Assembly: GCA_022710935.1 (NCBI GenBank)
Contig: JAKLFY010000011.1
Coordinates: 1 to 64,000 of the forward strand
DNA from: Verrucomicrobiota bacterium
Lineage (GTDB): Bacteria; Verrucomicrobiota; Verrucomicrobiia; Limisphaerales; J093
DNA length: 64,000 nucleotides
Direction: 5' to 3'
A program made the translations under genes and the position numbers. Below are positions 28,201-36,729 of the stretch, one piece after another (position 1 is the first letter of the stretch; each line of letters opens with the position of its first letter). The notes beneath the pieces were generated by a model. That model searched no databases, was not told the origin of the DNA, and worked only from the letters and a program-made list of their open reading frames with translations.

Positions 28201-28925
28201 TGGCCATGCGCGATCCATTGGGCAACGTCACCGTCGCCTCGGCGCCACTCGAAGGGGTCACTGACACTGCGCAATTCCAGGCGCTCGCCGATTCCTTCAA
28301 GACCGATCGCGATTATCTGGCGCAGGGCGCCGAGGGCACAATCTGGGACGGTTCCCTGAGCCAAGACGACGCCAGCATGCCGGAAGTCATCGCGGCGAAG
28401 GACAGCGTGTTGCGGCTGCAATCCAAGGGCACCGTCTGGGACGGCGGCAAGCCGCTCGGCGCCTTTCTCTACAAGCGCGTTCCCGGCGACTTTGTGGCCG
28501 AGGCGACGGTGGCCGATTACGCCGGCCTCAGCACCCGGAAAGTGCCTGGGAACAACGACGGCGGCCTGATGGTGCGGGTGCCGAAGGTGGCGGATGCCGG
28601 TCCAGGCGAGGACCTGGTCCAGCTCAATTTTTTCCCGATCTGGAACCAGGGGAACATGGTGACCAGCCTCGACGGCGGACGCTCGCAAAAGGGCAACATG
28701 CTGGCCTGGGACGCGCATCGCCATCTCCAGATCATCCGCCAGGGAACCCTGTTTCACTTCCGCACCAGCGCGGACGGGGAGGACTGGCAAGACATGCCCG
28801 GCTCGCCCGTAGAGCGCAAGGATCTGGCCGGTCTGCCGCTCCAGGTTGGCCTCTACCACGCCAGTTACGGCGGCGACAGCAGCTTCGTCGCATTCAGCAA
28901 CTTCCGGTTGATCATCCGGAAATGA
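25248..28925 (+). CDS. Multidomain exported GH43 glycoside hydrolase
   Basis: 1225 residues with an N-terminal signal peptide. The GH43 five-bladed propeller (about 35-330) shows the three catalytic acids: FADPTIKK (Asp base), TLDTQFFED (Asp) and FEAPFMIE (Glu acid). Next come an F5/8-type C domain (about 335-470, YAVDDNNATLWRPGNN), a LamG domain (about 520-725, WHHLAVVFDG), a shorter LamG-like domain (about 730-905) and a C-terminal ConA-like domain (about 1005-1225, with DGGLMVRV). The family holds beta-xylosidases, alpha-arabinofuranosidases and galactosidases. It starts 57 bp after the GH5-like gene, in the same direction, so probably one transcript. Confidence 0.85.
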   Translation: MKSPPFIRLIPLVHALAAPWLLCGTWQADADTAFDAPGNFNPIVPGYFADPTIKKFGDTFYLYATTDGNGGGRGPATVWVSSNFVDWVLVPMNWPTTPHYWAPDVVKRPDGRYYLFYNQPCNTFAGASDMPIGPWTPLTPGDGLVIEDRLVKDVITLDTQFFEDKDGTLYGHWGTWGIFPNSGCGWGVFNADMKSFARLGMIPNTQAKDFFEAPFMIERNGVYYFTYSSGSCHDASYRVQYAVSDKPDGEFKMGPNNPILATSADGKVHGPGHHSILQQGDEYFIVYHRHDIPVTPNGMHRQICADRLVFERDGVIKKIESTHQGIGALGPKSPRLNLALTKKVTASSCYQDTLRHHEYRPEYAVDDNNATLWRPGNNRAGNWLTVDLGSAQRVRRTTTQFEYGTWFYQYLIESSLDGRTWKTFADRRQNTRWGSPMVDDGDAEARYLRLTVTGTELPGLFGAVWNFKAYTDAPADPLLAMADKAFAEFIASKPPSSRGNEAQTSSAQSQSLLTSAATQPLIHLDVAGLQLGTPITAWTNQGTLGGDFRGRETKPVVDMAGGRKAVRFSGKQMLTASFRAPRSLAGNSSFTVAAWVNNPEIGESECLISWAGRGGPDATTAQFGYGTHPEFGAVGHWGFADMGFRGAPAEAGQWHHLAVVFDGVIERVYVDGQLNNSEAKMLLMHEGRPVYVGASEPGSEYFDGSLAALRVYDGALSESEVKNLAADEPSADVLVHVDSAKLDYGPLQSWANNGSLGGAFIGEKAPVVADVNSRIAPRFASSQSLELAAESAVTLGDFTLLAGIINPSLEEPESAVEFIDGEAKHHALLPTPPAGGWHQLALVYSGGRGAFFINGGPTRTSLPPPPKTLKAVRLGGQPPFSGAFTRVQLFRRALSAEEVSQLHALWKQEWRTPAPNPAAFAQKPAALWPTAVAMTAERGRSDLGSVEYLFTETTRHAGASSSGWTPNAFFLDDGLQPNTRYAYTVAMRDPLGNVTVASAPLEGVTDTAQFQALADSFKTDRDYLAQGAEGTIWDGSLSQDDASMPEVIAAKDSVLRLQSKGTVWDGGKPLGAFLYKRVPGDFVAEATVADYAGLSTRKVPGNNDGGLMVRVPKVADAGPGEDLVQLNFFPIWNQGNMVTSLDGGRSQKGNMLAWDAHRHLQIIRQGTLFHFRTSADGEDWQDMPGSPVERKDLAGLPLQVGLYHASYGGDSSFVAFSNFRLIIRK

Positions 28926-29154
28926 CGAGGAGATCTCCATGATATCTGACCTCCTTGAGTCGCGTCTTGGCGCCATGCCAGAGTGGCATTGGTGCACGCT
29001 TCGACCGCTCTTGCAGGATCAAATCGTGCAACGCCGTTGCCTGGCTCCAGGTCTCGGCTCCAAGGAAGCTTGGTCGTCCGTCTCGAGCCGGTGTCGCAAA
29101 AGCTGCGACATGACACGCGCGGCTGGAAAGGGCATGATCGCGTCCGACAACCAT
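28926..29154. other. Spacer, nothing firm
   Basis: Open in the frame of the following gene back to 28939, but the peptide has no signal or domain. I treat it as untranslated leader or remnant. Confidence 0.4.
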
Positions 29155-30774
29155 ATGAGACTCACGAACGACCGTGACCGGAATGCTGCTGCGCTGAAGA
29201 GAGCGAAGCGGGGCCTTGCGCTTTCAACCCTGCTGCTGCTCGTCCTCCTCGGGCGCGCAGCGGGTCCGGCCACAGTCTTCGCCGCGGAACCGAAGCGCAC
29301 GGTTCCCACCGATCGTCCGGTCAGTTATGAGGCGTTCGGTGCGGTCGGGGACGGCGTGGCCGACGACCTGCCAGCCATCGTCGAGGCGCATGCGTTTGCC
29401 AATGCCCACGGTCTGGCGGTGCAGGCCAAGCCCGGTGCCACCTACCACCTCGGTCGCCGGGCGCTCACCGCCGTCATCGCCACCGACATCGACTGGGGCA
29501 CGGCGCGGTTCATCATCGACGACACCGAAGTCGAAAACCACCGCGCGTCGCTCTTCGCCGTCCGCTCGCTGCTCGAGCCCGTGACGCTGTCGATCCCGCG
29601 GTTGAGCCGCGACCAGCGGCATCTCGACGAGGTGCCGCCCCGCGACTGCTGGGTGCGCGTGGAGAACAGCCGCCAGCGGCGCTACATCCGCCGCGGCCTC
29701 AACCAGAACCATGGGTCGACCCAGCGCGATTGCTTCGTCCTGCGCCGTGACGGCACCATCGAGGGGGCCATCGACTGGGACTACGACACGATTACGCGCG
29801 TCGAAGCCCGCCCGATCGACGAGCGGCCGCTGGTCCTCAAGGGCGGGGTCTTCACCACCATCGCCAACCGGATGGAGCAGGCCAAGGGTTACAACTACTG
29901 GGCGCGGAACATCGCCATCCACCGCTCGAACACCTCCGTCGTGGGCCTGACCCATTACGTCGTGGGCGAGACGGACACCGGCCATCCCTACGGCGGATTC
30001 CTCGCGGTGAGCAGTTGCGCCAACGTGACGCTGCGCGACTGCTTCGTCACCGGCCACAAGACCTACAGAACCATCGGCGCCGCCGGCAAACCGGTGAGCA
30101 TGGGCACCTACGACCTGAGCGCGAACGAAGTGGTCAACTTCACCATGATCGGTTGCCGTATGGAGAACATCTGCGACGCCACGCGCTGGGGCGTCATCGG
30201 GGCCAACTTCTGCAAGAACATCCTCCTGGAGAACTGCACGCTGTCCCGCATGGACACCCACCAGGGCGTTTCCGGCGCCTACACGATCCGCGGCTGCACG
30301 TTGGGCCTCGCCGGGCTCAACGCCATTGGCCGGGGCACGCTGACGGTCGAAGACTCCACGCTGAACGGCCGCTCGCTGATCACCCTGCGCGGCGACTACG
30401 GCAGCACCTGGGAAGGCAGCATCGTGATCCGCAACAGCCGCTGGATCCCCGCATGCGGCGCACCGGTCCAGCCCTACCTCCTCAGCGCGAGCAACGACGG
30501 GCAGCACGACTTCGGCTATCCCTGCTTCATGCCGCGGGAAATCAGCATCGACAGCCTCACGATCGACGACCGCCAGCACCCCAAGGATTACTCTGGCCCC
30601 TACCTTTTCACCGACCCCGACGGCGCGATGTCGTCCACGGGCGCCCGCCCATTTCCATACCGGCTGACCGAGCGGGTGTCCCTCCGCAACCTGACCACGA
30701 CCAGCGGCCAGAAGCCCCGCCTGTCGCCGGACCCCGCGTTCGCCGCCAGCCTGCAGGTGATCGAGCTGAACTGA
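29155..30774 (+). CDS. Exported pectate-lyase-like right-handed beta-helix protein
   Basis: 539 residues from ATG 29155; ATG 29134 is also in frame. Signal peptide KRGLALSTLLLLVLLG...VFA, then the Pectate_lyase_3 opening SYEAFGAVGDGVADDLPAI and a long parallel beta-helix with repeating short strands (NVTLRDCFV, NFTMIGCRMENI, NILLENCTL, GTLTVEDSTL). Proteins with this start are polysaccharide lyases or GH28-like hydrolases acting on pectin-type or other uronic polymers. I see no certain catalytic triad. It fits the depolymerising cluster around it. Confidence 0.75.
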   Translation: MRLTNDRDRNAAALKRAKRGLALSTLLLLVLLGRAAGPATVFAAEPKRTVPTDRPVSYEAFGAVGDGVADDLPAIVEAHAFANAHGLAVQAKPGATYHLGRRALTAVIATDIDWGTARFIIDDTEVENHRASLFAVRSLLEPVTLSIPRLSRDQRHLDEVPPRDCWVRVENSRQRRYIRRGLNQNHGSTQRDCFVLRRDGTIEGAIDWDYDTITRVEARPIDERPLVLKGGVFTTIANRMEQAKGYNYWARNIAIHRSNTSVVGLTHYVVGETDTGHPYGGFLAVSSCANVTLRDCFVTGHKTYRTIGAAGKPVSMGTYDLSANEVVNFTMIGCRMENICDATRWGVIGANFCKNILLENCTLSRMDTHQGVSGAYTIRGCTLGLAGLNAIGRGTLTVEDSTLNGRSLITLRGDYGSTWEGSIVIRNSRWIPACGAPVQPYLLSASNDGQHDFGYPCFMPREISIDSLTIDDRQHPKDYSGPYLFTDPDGAMSSTGARPFPYRLTERVSLRNLTTTSGQKPRLSPDPAFAASLQVIELN

Positions 30775-30822
30775 GCTGAGACGAAAGGAAAACCACGACG
30801 AAGGGACGGCAGCTCCATCACC

Positions 30823-31825
30823 ATGAAACGCCTGTTGACCCTCATATCGCCCACCTCAAGAACGGGCTGGACCTGGCCCGCGAGACCGGCATGCCGCTCT
30901 TCATCTGGTTGGATGGCGAGTATTGGTGGCAGCACCGCCCGGATCTGTGGAACTGGTGGGATCCCACGAAGCCCGGCTACGACCCGAGGAACAAGGAGAA
31001 TGTCGAATGGTTCTCGTGGAACTCCGACGACGCGCTCAAGATCTCATGGCTCAACTGGGGCCGGCAGATCCGCATGCTCCCGCCGCCAAACCTGATGAGC
31101 CCGCGCTATCGGGCGGCCTGTCATGAGAAGATGCGGCTCCTGGTGCCGATCATCCTGGATTGGTGGAAGGCGCTGCCGGCTGACCAGAGGCACCTGCTGG
31201 CGGGGGTGAAGGTCGGCTGGGAATCTTCCATTGGCGTGAACAACTTCTACTATCCCAATGGCAACGATTTGCTCGACAAACCGGCCGACGAAGACCCCAG
31301 GCACGGCATCAAGGCCACCGAGGTGCCCGCGCGAGGGTTGGTGCAACTCGGCTATGCCGCGGTGAAGACCGCCGGGATTCGCACCGAAGGACAAATCACC
31401 GAGGCGGACCTGGCCGAGGTGGCGCGGCGTCACATGGAGGATCTGGCGCGGCTGGCGTCCGAGTTGGGTGTGCCGCGCGATCGCCTGTACACCCACGGCG
31501 CGGGATGGAAGGAGAAAGAACTGCTTTACGGCGCGGCGGTGAACCCGTTCAGTTGCCCCGGGTGGAGCTTCTATCGCCACGCTGGCGACCCGTCGAAGGA
31601 CGCGGGAGTGCAGGAGGCGCTGGCGCGCAGCGACGCGCCGCACTGGGGGGCCGTCGAGTGGCTTTATCAGGGCCCGCGGACGGTGGACGCCTGGCGCGAC
31701 GCGTTGGAGAAGACGCTGGCTGACCCGCGCTGCCGGCTGATCTGCATCGTCAACTGGTCGAGCATCAAGGATGATGCCGCCGCCCATGAGGCGCTGGCCG
31801 CGCTGAACGCCGCCGATGCGCCAGT
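30823..31825 (+). pseudogene. Glycosidase-like TIM-barrel gene, 5' deleted and fused to a sulfatase
   Basis: The start MKRLLTL (ATG 30823) is the opening of a signal peptide. Near 30843 the frame switches to AHLKNGLDLARETGMPLFIW, after which a barrel-like protein reads on (LDGEYWWQHRPDLWNWWDP, LLAGVKVGWESSIGVNNFYY, LYTHGAGW, WGAVEWLY, LICIVNWSSI). Its end, AALNAADAP, runs in frame into a sulfatase at about 31826 with no stop. So the N-terminal part and the true C-terminus are both lost. The family resembles beta-galactosidase-type TIM barrels of Verrucomicrobia; the substrate is unknown. Confidence 0.6.
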
Positions 31826-32613
31826 GGAGAAGCCCAACATCATCGTCATCCTCGCCGACGACCTTGGCTATGGGGACGTGCAGTGCTACAACCCGCAGTG
31901 TGGCAAGATTCCCACACCCAGTATCGACACGCTTGCGTCCCAGGGAATGCGTTTCACTGACGGGCATTCGTCTTCGGGGGTGTGTTCGCCGTCACGTTAC
32001 GCCCTGCTCACCGGGCGGTATCACTGGCGCACACGCTTGCAGAACGGGATCGTGGGTGTCTTTGCGCGGCTGCAAGGCAGACGCCCGGGAGGGCGGACAT
32101 CGCGTGCCGTTCATCGTGCGCTGGCCCGGCACCGTCAAGCCTGCCAGCGTGTGCCACCAACTTGCTCATCAAGCCGACTTGCTCCGGACCGTCGCCGACA
32201 TCCTGGGGACGAAACTGCCTGACAACGCGGGCGAGGATAGCTTCAGCCTCCTTCCCTTGCTGCGCGGCGAGGACAAGCCGATTCGCGCGAATGCCGTCAG
32301 CGCGTCCAGTGGAGGAACGCCCGCCGTACGGCTGGGGAATTGGAAATACATCCCCGCGCCCGGCTCCGGCGGCTGGGGCACCGGCGGCGACCAAGCACAG
32401 CCCGTGCAACTCTACAACCTCGCGGACGACCTCGGCGAAACCAACAACCTCGCCGCCGCCGAGCCGGGGAAAGTCGCGGAGATGAAGACATTGCTGGAAA
32501 TGCTCATCACCGCCGGCCGCAGTTCGCCCGGTGCAGCACAAACGAACGATGTGAAGGTCGTGCGCTACCCGCGCGCGGCCGGGCGGAATAACACAGCGAA
32601 GACAGCCAAATGA
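31826..32613 (+). pseudogene. Sulfatase, central part deleted
   Basis: N-terminal part: KPNIIVILADDLGYGDVQCY, then SSGVCSPSRYALLTGRYHWR with the formylglycine site CSPSR. Near 32070 the frame changes to DAREGGHRVPFIVRWPG and reads to 32613 through VRLGNWKYIP and LYNLADDLGETNNLA, the C-terminal subdomain. The 250 or so residues in between, with most metal and substrate ligands, are missing, and the signal peptide is replaced by the tail of the preceding gene. Confidence 0.8.
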
Positions 32614-32646
32614 CCCGACGTCCTCGGGATTTCGCTTCAAAGAATG

Positions 32647-33438
32647 ATGAAAATGCTCAGCCCTGTCCTGATTGTTCTTGGTCTGCTCGCCGTGGTTCGC
32701 TCCGCGGTGGCGGGTGATCCCGGAACAACCCGGGGCATCATTGAAATCGGCAAGCCGGAGCGACCGGCAGATGCGGTCACGCTGGTCGGGCCGGACGGCT
32801 CCAACCTCATCCCTGAGGGCAAGGCCCCCACCAAGTGGGTTTTCGCTGACGGGATTCTCACCGCCTCACCGGCTTGGGACAGTGTCCTCACCAAGGAAAG
32901 TTACCGGGACTTCCGCATGCACGTGGAATTCAACGTGAACGAGGTGAAGGACGCCAAGGACCCCGAGGCGGACGGTAACTCCGGCATCTACATCCAGAAT
33001 CGCTACGAGATCCAGATACACAACTCATTCGGCGTGTCGGAGGCGGACTACACAGCCAGCGACTGCGGGAGCATTTACCGTCGGAGGAAGCCGGATCGGC
33101 TCGTCTCCAAGAAGGCGGGAGAGTGGCAGAGCTTTGACATCGTCTTCCGGGCAGCCCGCTTCGACGGTGGTGGGAAAAAGACCGAGAACGCCCGCATCAC
33201 CGTTTATCAGAACGGTGCATTGATCCACGACGACTATTCCATCCCCGGCAAGACCGGGGCCGGGGAGAAGGAGGGGCCGGAGCCGCGGCCTATCAAGCTG
33301 CAGGGACACCACAACCCGGTGCGCTTCCGCAACGTGTGGATCCAGACACTGTCACTCGATTCGCGCGATGGCAAGGAACTGGCTCTCCTGACGCCGAGTG
33401 GGCATTCCACACCTGCTGGCACCTGTTCCGCGCCCTGA
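32647..33438 (+). CDS. DUF1080 (3-keto-disaccharide hydrolase domain) protein, tail altered
   Basis: 263 residues with signal peptide (MLSPVLIVLGLLAVVRSAVA). The concanavalin-like DUF1080 domain is clear: GNSGIYIQNRYEIQIHNSFG, DCGSIYRRRKPD, AGEWQSFDIVFRAARF, and the closing LQGHHNPVRFRNVWIQ. Members hydrolyse 3-keto-glycosides or bind glycans. They often work with Gfo/Idh/MocA enzymes, one of which lies at 20799. The last 15 or so residues (LLTPSGHSTPAGTCSAP) look unnatural and overlap another gene's remnant, so the 3' end was probably cut by a deletion. The domain itself is nearly complete. Confidence 0.75.
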   Translation: MKMLSPVLIVLGLLAVVRSAVAGDPGTTRGIIEIGKPERPADAVTLVGPDGSNLIPEGKAPTKWVFADGILTASPAWDSVLTKESYRDFRMHVEFNVNEVKDAKDPEADGNSGIYIQNRYEIQIHNSFGVSEADYTASDCGSIYRRRKPDRLVSKKAGEWQSFDIVFRAARFDGGGKKTENARITVYQNGALIHDDYSIPGKTGAGEKEGPEPRPIKLQGHHNPVRFRNVWIQTLSLDSRDGKELALLTPSGHSTPAGTCSAP

Positions 33439-33605
33439 TCGAAGGCGCACTCGATGGTTTGATCCGCGAGTTGGGACGCAAGACCGTCAAGAGAGTCCTA
33501 GCCGCGATTGACCAGACTGTCGAAGGGTTTCTCAATGACGCCTTGCAGATCAGCCCCGAGCAAGTAGCCGTTCAATTGAAGGCTGAGAATCTGGGCTATC
33601 TCTGA
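33396..33605 (+). pseudogene. 3' fragment of an unidentified gene
   Basis: About 69 residues, helical (CWHLFRALIEGALDGLIREL, TVKRVLAAIDQTVEGFL, ending LKAENLGYL), open in a frame different from the DUF1080 gene it overlaps. It has no start of its own. It looks like a real C-terminus joined here by deletion. I do not recognise the family. Confidence 0.35.
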
Positions 33606-33644
33606 CCTCTGCGCATCCCAATTTACCGCCAAAATGTCAGTTGT

Positions 33645-34391
33645 TTATTCGTAACTGGTGCGAACCAAGTAACCAGTGTGCGACGGACATTGCCATCCGC
33701 CACGGCCCTTGTGTGGGCGCAACGTGAAATCCGCTTTGCTTCGCTTGAATTCTTTCCCGCAACTCGTGCATTTGACGACGTAAACCACCTTTGGACCACG
33801 GAAGGTTGAGACCGCACGAAACGGTCTTGCAGGCGTTGTCCTCGCCAACTGCGGGACGGAGAGATGGCCTCTGCCCGTAATCTCCACACGGAATGCTGGT
33901 CGAAACGGTTGGTTCGTGACTTTGATGGACTGGATGCGATCCAACCGATACGTCCGTGATTCCCGCGTCTGGATTTTGACAGCGCACAGCAAGACCTTGC
34001 CAGCTTTCGTTCGACGGAAAGCGTATGGCTCAATCCGCCGGACGGAATTGCCGTAGCCCAAGTCCACACAAAGATGGTTGGCGGCTGCGAAGCGAAGCGA
34101 CTCGACTGGCACGCCTTCGCCCCACGTCCAGACTGTTGCGGGCGGCGTCCAAGAATCATCGGTTTCTTCACCCTGCTGTGGCGCAGATGCCAGTTCTTCA
34201 CGCACCAAACGCCCTTCAAGCCAGTCAAACTTCTTCAAGCTCGTGCCGCCCTTGAAAGCCCACGATGTCGAAAGCGCCTCATCCGCGCCGATGCCCCACA
34301 GCACCCAGCCGATGACGTAGTCTTTCTCAACGACGTCTTCGCGCAGTCCCCACTCACGCACGCGCTCCTCGATGTCCAGCCGTGTAATCAT
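33645..34391 (-). pseudogene. AbiEii-type nucleotidyltransferase toxin with the catalytic centre deleted
   Basis: 248 residues in one open frame. The N-terminus RVREWGLREDVVEKDYVIGW and FKGGTSLKK (residues 46-54) are those of AbiEii/AbiGii toxins. In the family a nucleotidyltransferase core with an RFSEDLD motif should follow, and none is present. The frame goes instead to SLRFAAANHLCVDL and IEPYAFRRTKAGKVLL, a WYL-like C-terminal region. A CxxC...CP zinc-type end (CTSCGKEF...WQCP) closes the protein. The start overlaps the stop of the AbiEi-bearing frame (ATGA). Toxicity is presumably lost. Confidence 0.65.
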
Positions 34392-35977
34392 GGTATGTCA
34401 GCAACAAGTGTCACGTTCACGCGCAAGCCCCAGCGTTTAACAATTGCACCGGTTGGTTTTGCGCTCGGATCGAGCAGACTGATTCCAGTGCTCATCTCCT
34501 TGGTGCAAAGTTCGACGAGCTTCGGCGAAGCGATACCTAGCGTTTCGAGCAGATAGCCCAGCCGCTTGAACACTGCGCCGCTGCCTAGCATCACCGCGTG
34601 ACCAGCCAGTTCGTCATCGTTGCGCGACGTGCCCTCGAAATAATTCCGCAGCACGTCCGCAACGTGCCGCATTCCACCGCCCAGCGGCCGATCATCGAGC
34701 AAATCCACGATTGTTCGCGACGGGTCGGAAACTTTGACCTGGCTCTGAGCCCGCCAGACATCGCGCAACCCGACGTGTTCCATGACGAACGGGAACTTTT
34801 GCAGCGTGGTGACGATGATCTTCTTCCCCGTCTTGAGCGCCTCAGCAAGCTGCTGCGAATCCCTGTCAATTTTCTCGACGACGCCGGTCTTGTGCTCGAT
34901 CTGGTAAACGATGTCCTGCAATTGCTGGTCCAGCACGAGCCGGTCGGTGATGATGACGACCGAATCGTAAATCAACTTGCTGTTCGCGTCATGCAAGCTC
35001 GCCAGCCGATGCGCCAGCCAGGCGATGGTGTGGCTCTTGCCGCTGCCCGCCGAATGTTGAATCAGGTAGTTCTTTCCCGGCCCGCAACCCGGCTGTTTCA
35101 CCGATTGGCCAATCCGCCGCACGGCCCGCAACTGGTGGAAGCGCGGGAAGATCAGCGCCTCCTTCGTCTTCGCCTTGCCGTCCAGCTTCACTTCCTTGCG
35201 TTCGAGATGAACGAAGCGCCCGAGCAAATCCAGCAGGCTGTCGCGCGCGAAAATCGTTTCCCACAAATAGGCCGTGCGATGGCCGTTCGGATTCGGCGGA
35301 TTGCCGGCGGCCTTGTTGTGGCCCTGGTTGAACGGCAGGAACACGGTTTGCTTCCCCGCCACTCGCGTCGTCATCCAGACCTCGTCCGTGTCCACCGAAA
35401 AATGCACCAACGCCCGCTTCTTGAACTGGAACAGCAGGTCGTTCGGATCGCGGTCCTGAATGTATTGCTTCCGGCCCTGCTTTCCGGCCGTCTGGCCGGT
35501 CAACTGGTTCTTCAACTCCATCGTGAGCACGGGCAGGCCGTTCACCGCGAGAACGACATCAACCTCGTTGTCGTGGCGTTTGGAATAGCGGAGCTGCCGA
35601 TACACCTGCAACCGGTTGCCCGCGTAAAGCGCCGCCGTCTCCGGGTTCAGCGAACTGACCGGGGCGAAGTGGCAGAGCTGAAACCGGACGCCATAATCCA
35701 CCACGCCGTTGCGCAGGCAATCCAACATCCCGCGCGCGTCCAGCTCCCGCGTCAGTCGGAACAGGAATTTCTTCTCCACCTCCGGCCCGTGAATCTTGCC
35801 CAACTCCTGCCACGCCCGCGACTGCGTATTGCGCAGAAACACCAGCACGTCTGCCGAGTTGAACACCAGTTCGCGGTCAAACTTCCCGTTGTCGCCCCGC
35901 TCGTAACCGCGCTGCAGCAACGCATCTTCGATGACGCTTTCAAACGCCTGCTCGGTATGGATTGGGTCGTTACTCAT
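34388..35977 (-). CDS. In-frame fusion of HsdR N-terminal part with an AbiEi antitoxin C-terminal part
   Basis: 529 residues. Residues 1 to about 402 are a type I restriction subunit: nuclease region (NEVDVVLAVNGLPVLTMELK) and helicase motif I (HSAGSGKSHTIAWLAH), then IIVTTLQKFPFVMEHVG. The DEAH box and the rest of the roughly 1000-residue HsdR are missing. From about residue 403, LRDVWRAQSQVKVSDPSRT, then GGMRHVADVLRNYFEG and FKRLGYLLETLG match the C-terminal half of type IV AbiEi antitoxins. The join is in frame near 34750-34770. No hsdM or hsdS is visible. It is most simply a deletion between neighbouring defence genes. A functional chimera is possible but unlikely, because the helicase is incomplete. 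Confidence 0.75.
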   Translation of the reverse strand: MSNDPIHTEQAFESVIEDALLQRGYERGDNGKFDRELVFNSADVLVFLRNTQSRAWQELGKIHGPEVEKKFLFRLTRELDARGMLDCLRNGVVDYGVRFQLCHFAPVSSLNPETAALYAGNRLQVYRQLRYSKRHDNEVDVVLAVNGLPVLTMELKNQLTGQTAGKQGRKQYIQDRDPNDLLFQFKKRALVHFSVDTDEVWMTTRVAGKQTVFLPFNQGHNKAAGNPPNPNGHRTAYLWETIFARDSLLDLLGRFVHLERKEVKLDGKAKTKEALIFPRFHQLRAVRRIGQSVKQPGCGPGKNYLIQHSAGSGKSHTIAWLAHRLASLHDANSKLIYDSVVIITDRLVLDQQLQDIVYQIEHKTGVVEKIDRDSQQLAEALKTGKKIIVTTLQKFPFVMEHVGLRDVWRAQSQVKVSDPSRTIVDLLDDRPLGGGMRHVADVLRNYFEGTSRNDDELAGHAVMLGSGAVFKRLGYLLETLGIASPKLVELCTKEMSTGISLLDPSAKPTGAIVKRWGLRVNVTLVADIP

Positions 35978-36300
35978 GTTCGTTCGGCGCAGCCGGCGCT
36001 TCCGCCTCTGCCGCTTCCAGCCGCTTCAGGAATTCACCATACGCCACCTGCCGGAGAATCCGGGCCAGTTTTCGACGTTCCTCTGGTTGCAGATCGTCGG
36101 CCAGCGCGTTTCCGTCCCGGCCAAAACACCGCTCCACGAACGCCGTGTCTGCGCCGAACTCGTAATCCCGCCAGGTAACGAACCGCCTGGGCAGTCCGCT
36201 CAATTCCTCGCTCGTTTCCAAGTCCAACAATTGCACGTCCGTCAGTTCACCCATCGCCAGCTCGCGACAGCGAAGGTTCGGACGCCCGTTCCACATCACA
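35970..36300 (-). pseudogene. 3' end of an unidentified gene upstream of hsdR
   Basis: About 110 residues (LRCRELAMGELTDVQLLDLE, PRRFVTWRDYEFG, ERRKLARILRQVAYGEFL) ending in a stop that overlaps the hsdR start. That overlap shows it was in the same operon. Upstream of about 36300 the frame is not protein-like, since it is antisense to a LamG fragment and a GH30 gene. Family not recognised; it probably belonged to the restriction system. Confidence 0.45.
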
Positions 36301-36308
36301 TCTCCGGC

Positions 36309-36500
36309 AACGCGCCATGGACCATGAGCGTGTGGGTCAAGGGCGATGTGGGTCACGCGTCGCCGGACGACTTTGGCCTGGGCATTCTGAGCTGGGGAAA
36401 TCCCAGTCCCAATGCAGGGAGCTTTCTTTACCACCGGCCCGAGGGCGAAACCGTGTTCGGTTTCTACAGCAACGACGACCGCGCGCCCACCGGCGAATCC
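36309..36500 (+). pseudogene. LamG/ConA-like domain fragment
   Basis: The peptide NAPWTMSVWVKGDVG, DDFGLGILSWGNPSPNAGSF is a typical first half of a LamG domain. It has no start, no partner domains and no continuation. It marks the border of the restriction-island remnants with the glycosidase region. Confidence 0.5.
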
Positions 36501-36729
36501 ACAGTCACCCGTTCCATCGTCTGGCTTCCGGAGCCGAAGCAAAGCGGATCGAGCGAGGGCGCCGCGCTGCGGGATTCCCCGTAGCGGTGTCTCGGCGGAG
36601 CCCCGCAAAGCGCGGTGGCGCCCGTCGCGTGAGCCAGCGGGAGCATGAAACGGATAGCAAACTGGCGCGATTTCCAATCCCTGTGAGATGTTGCCTGGCC
36701 GCACGAAACGGCCCATCCTCGCACTCGGT

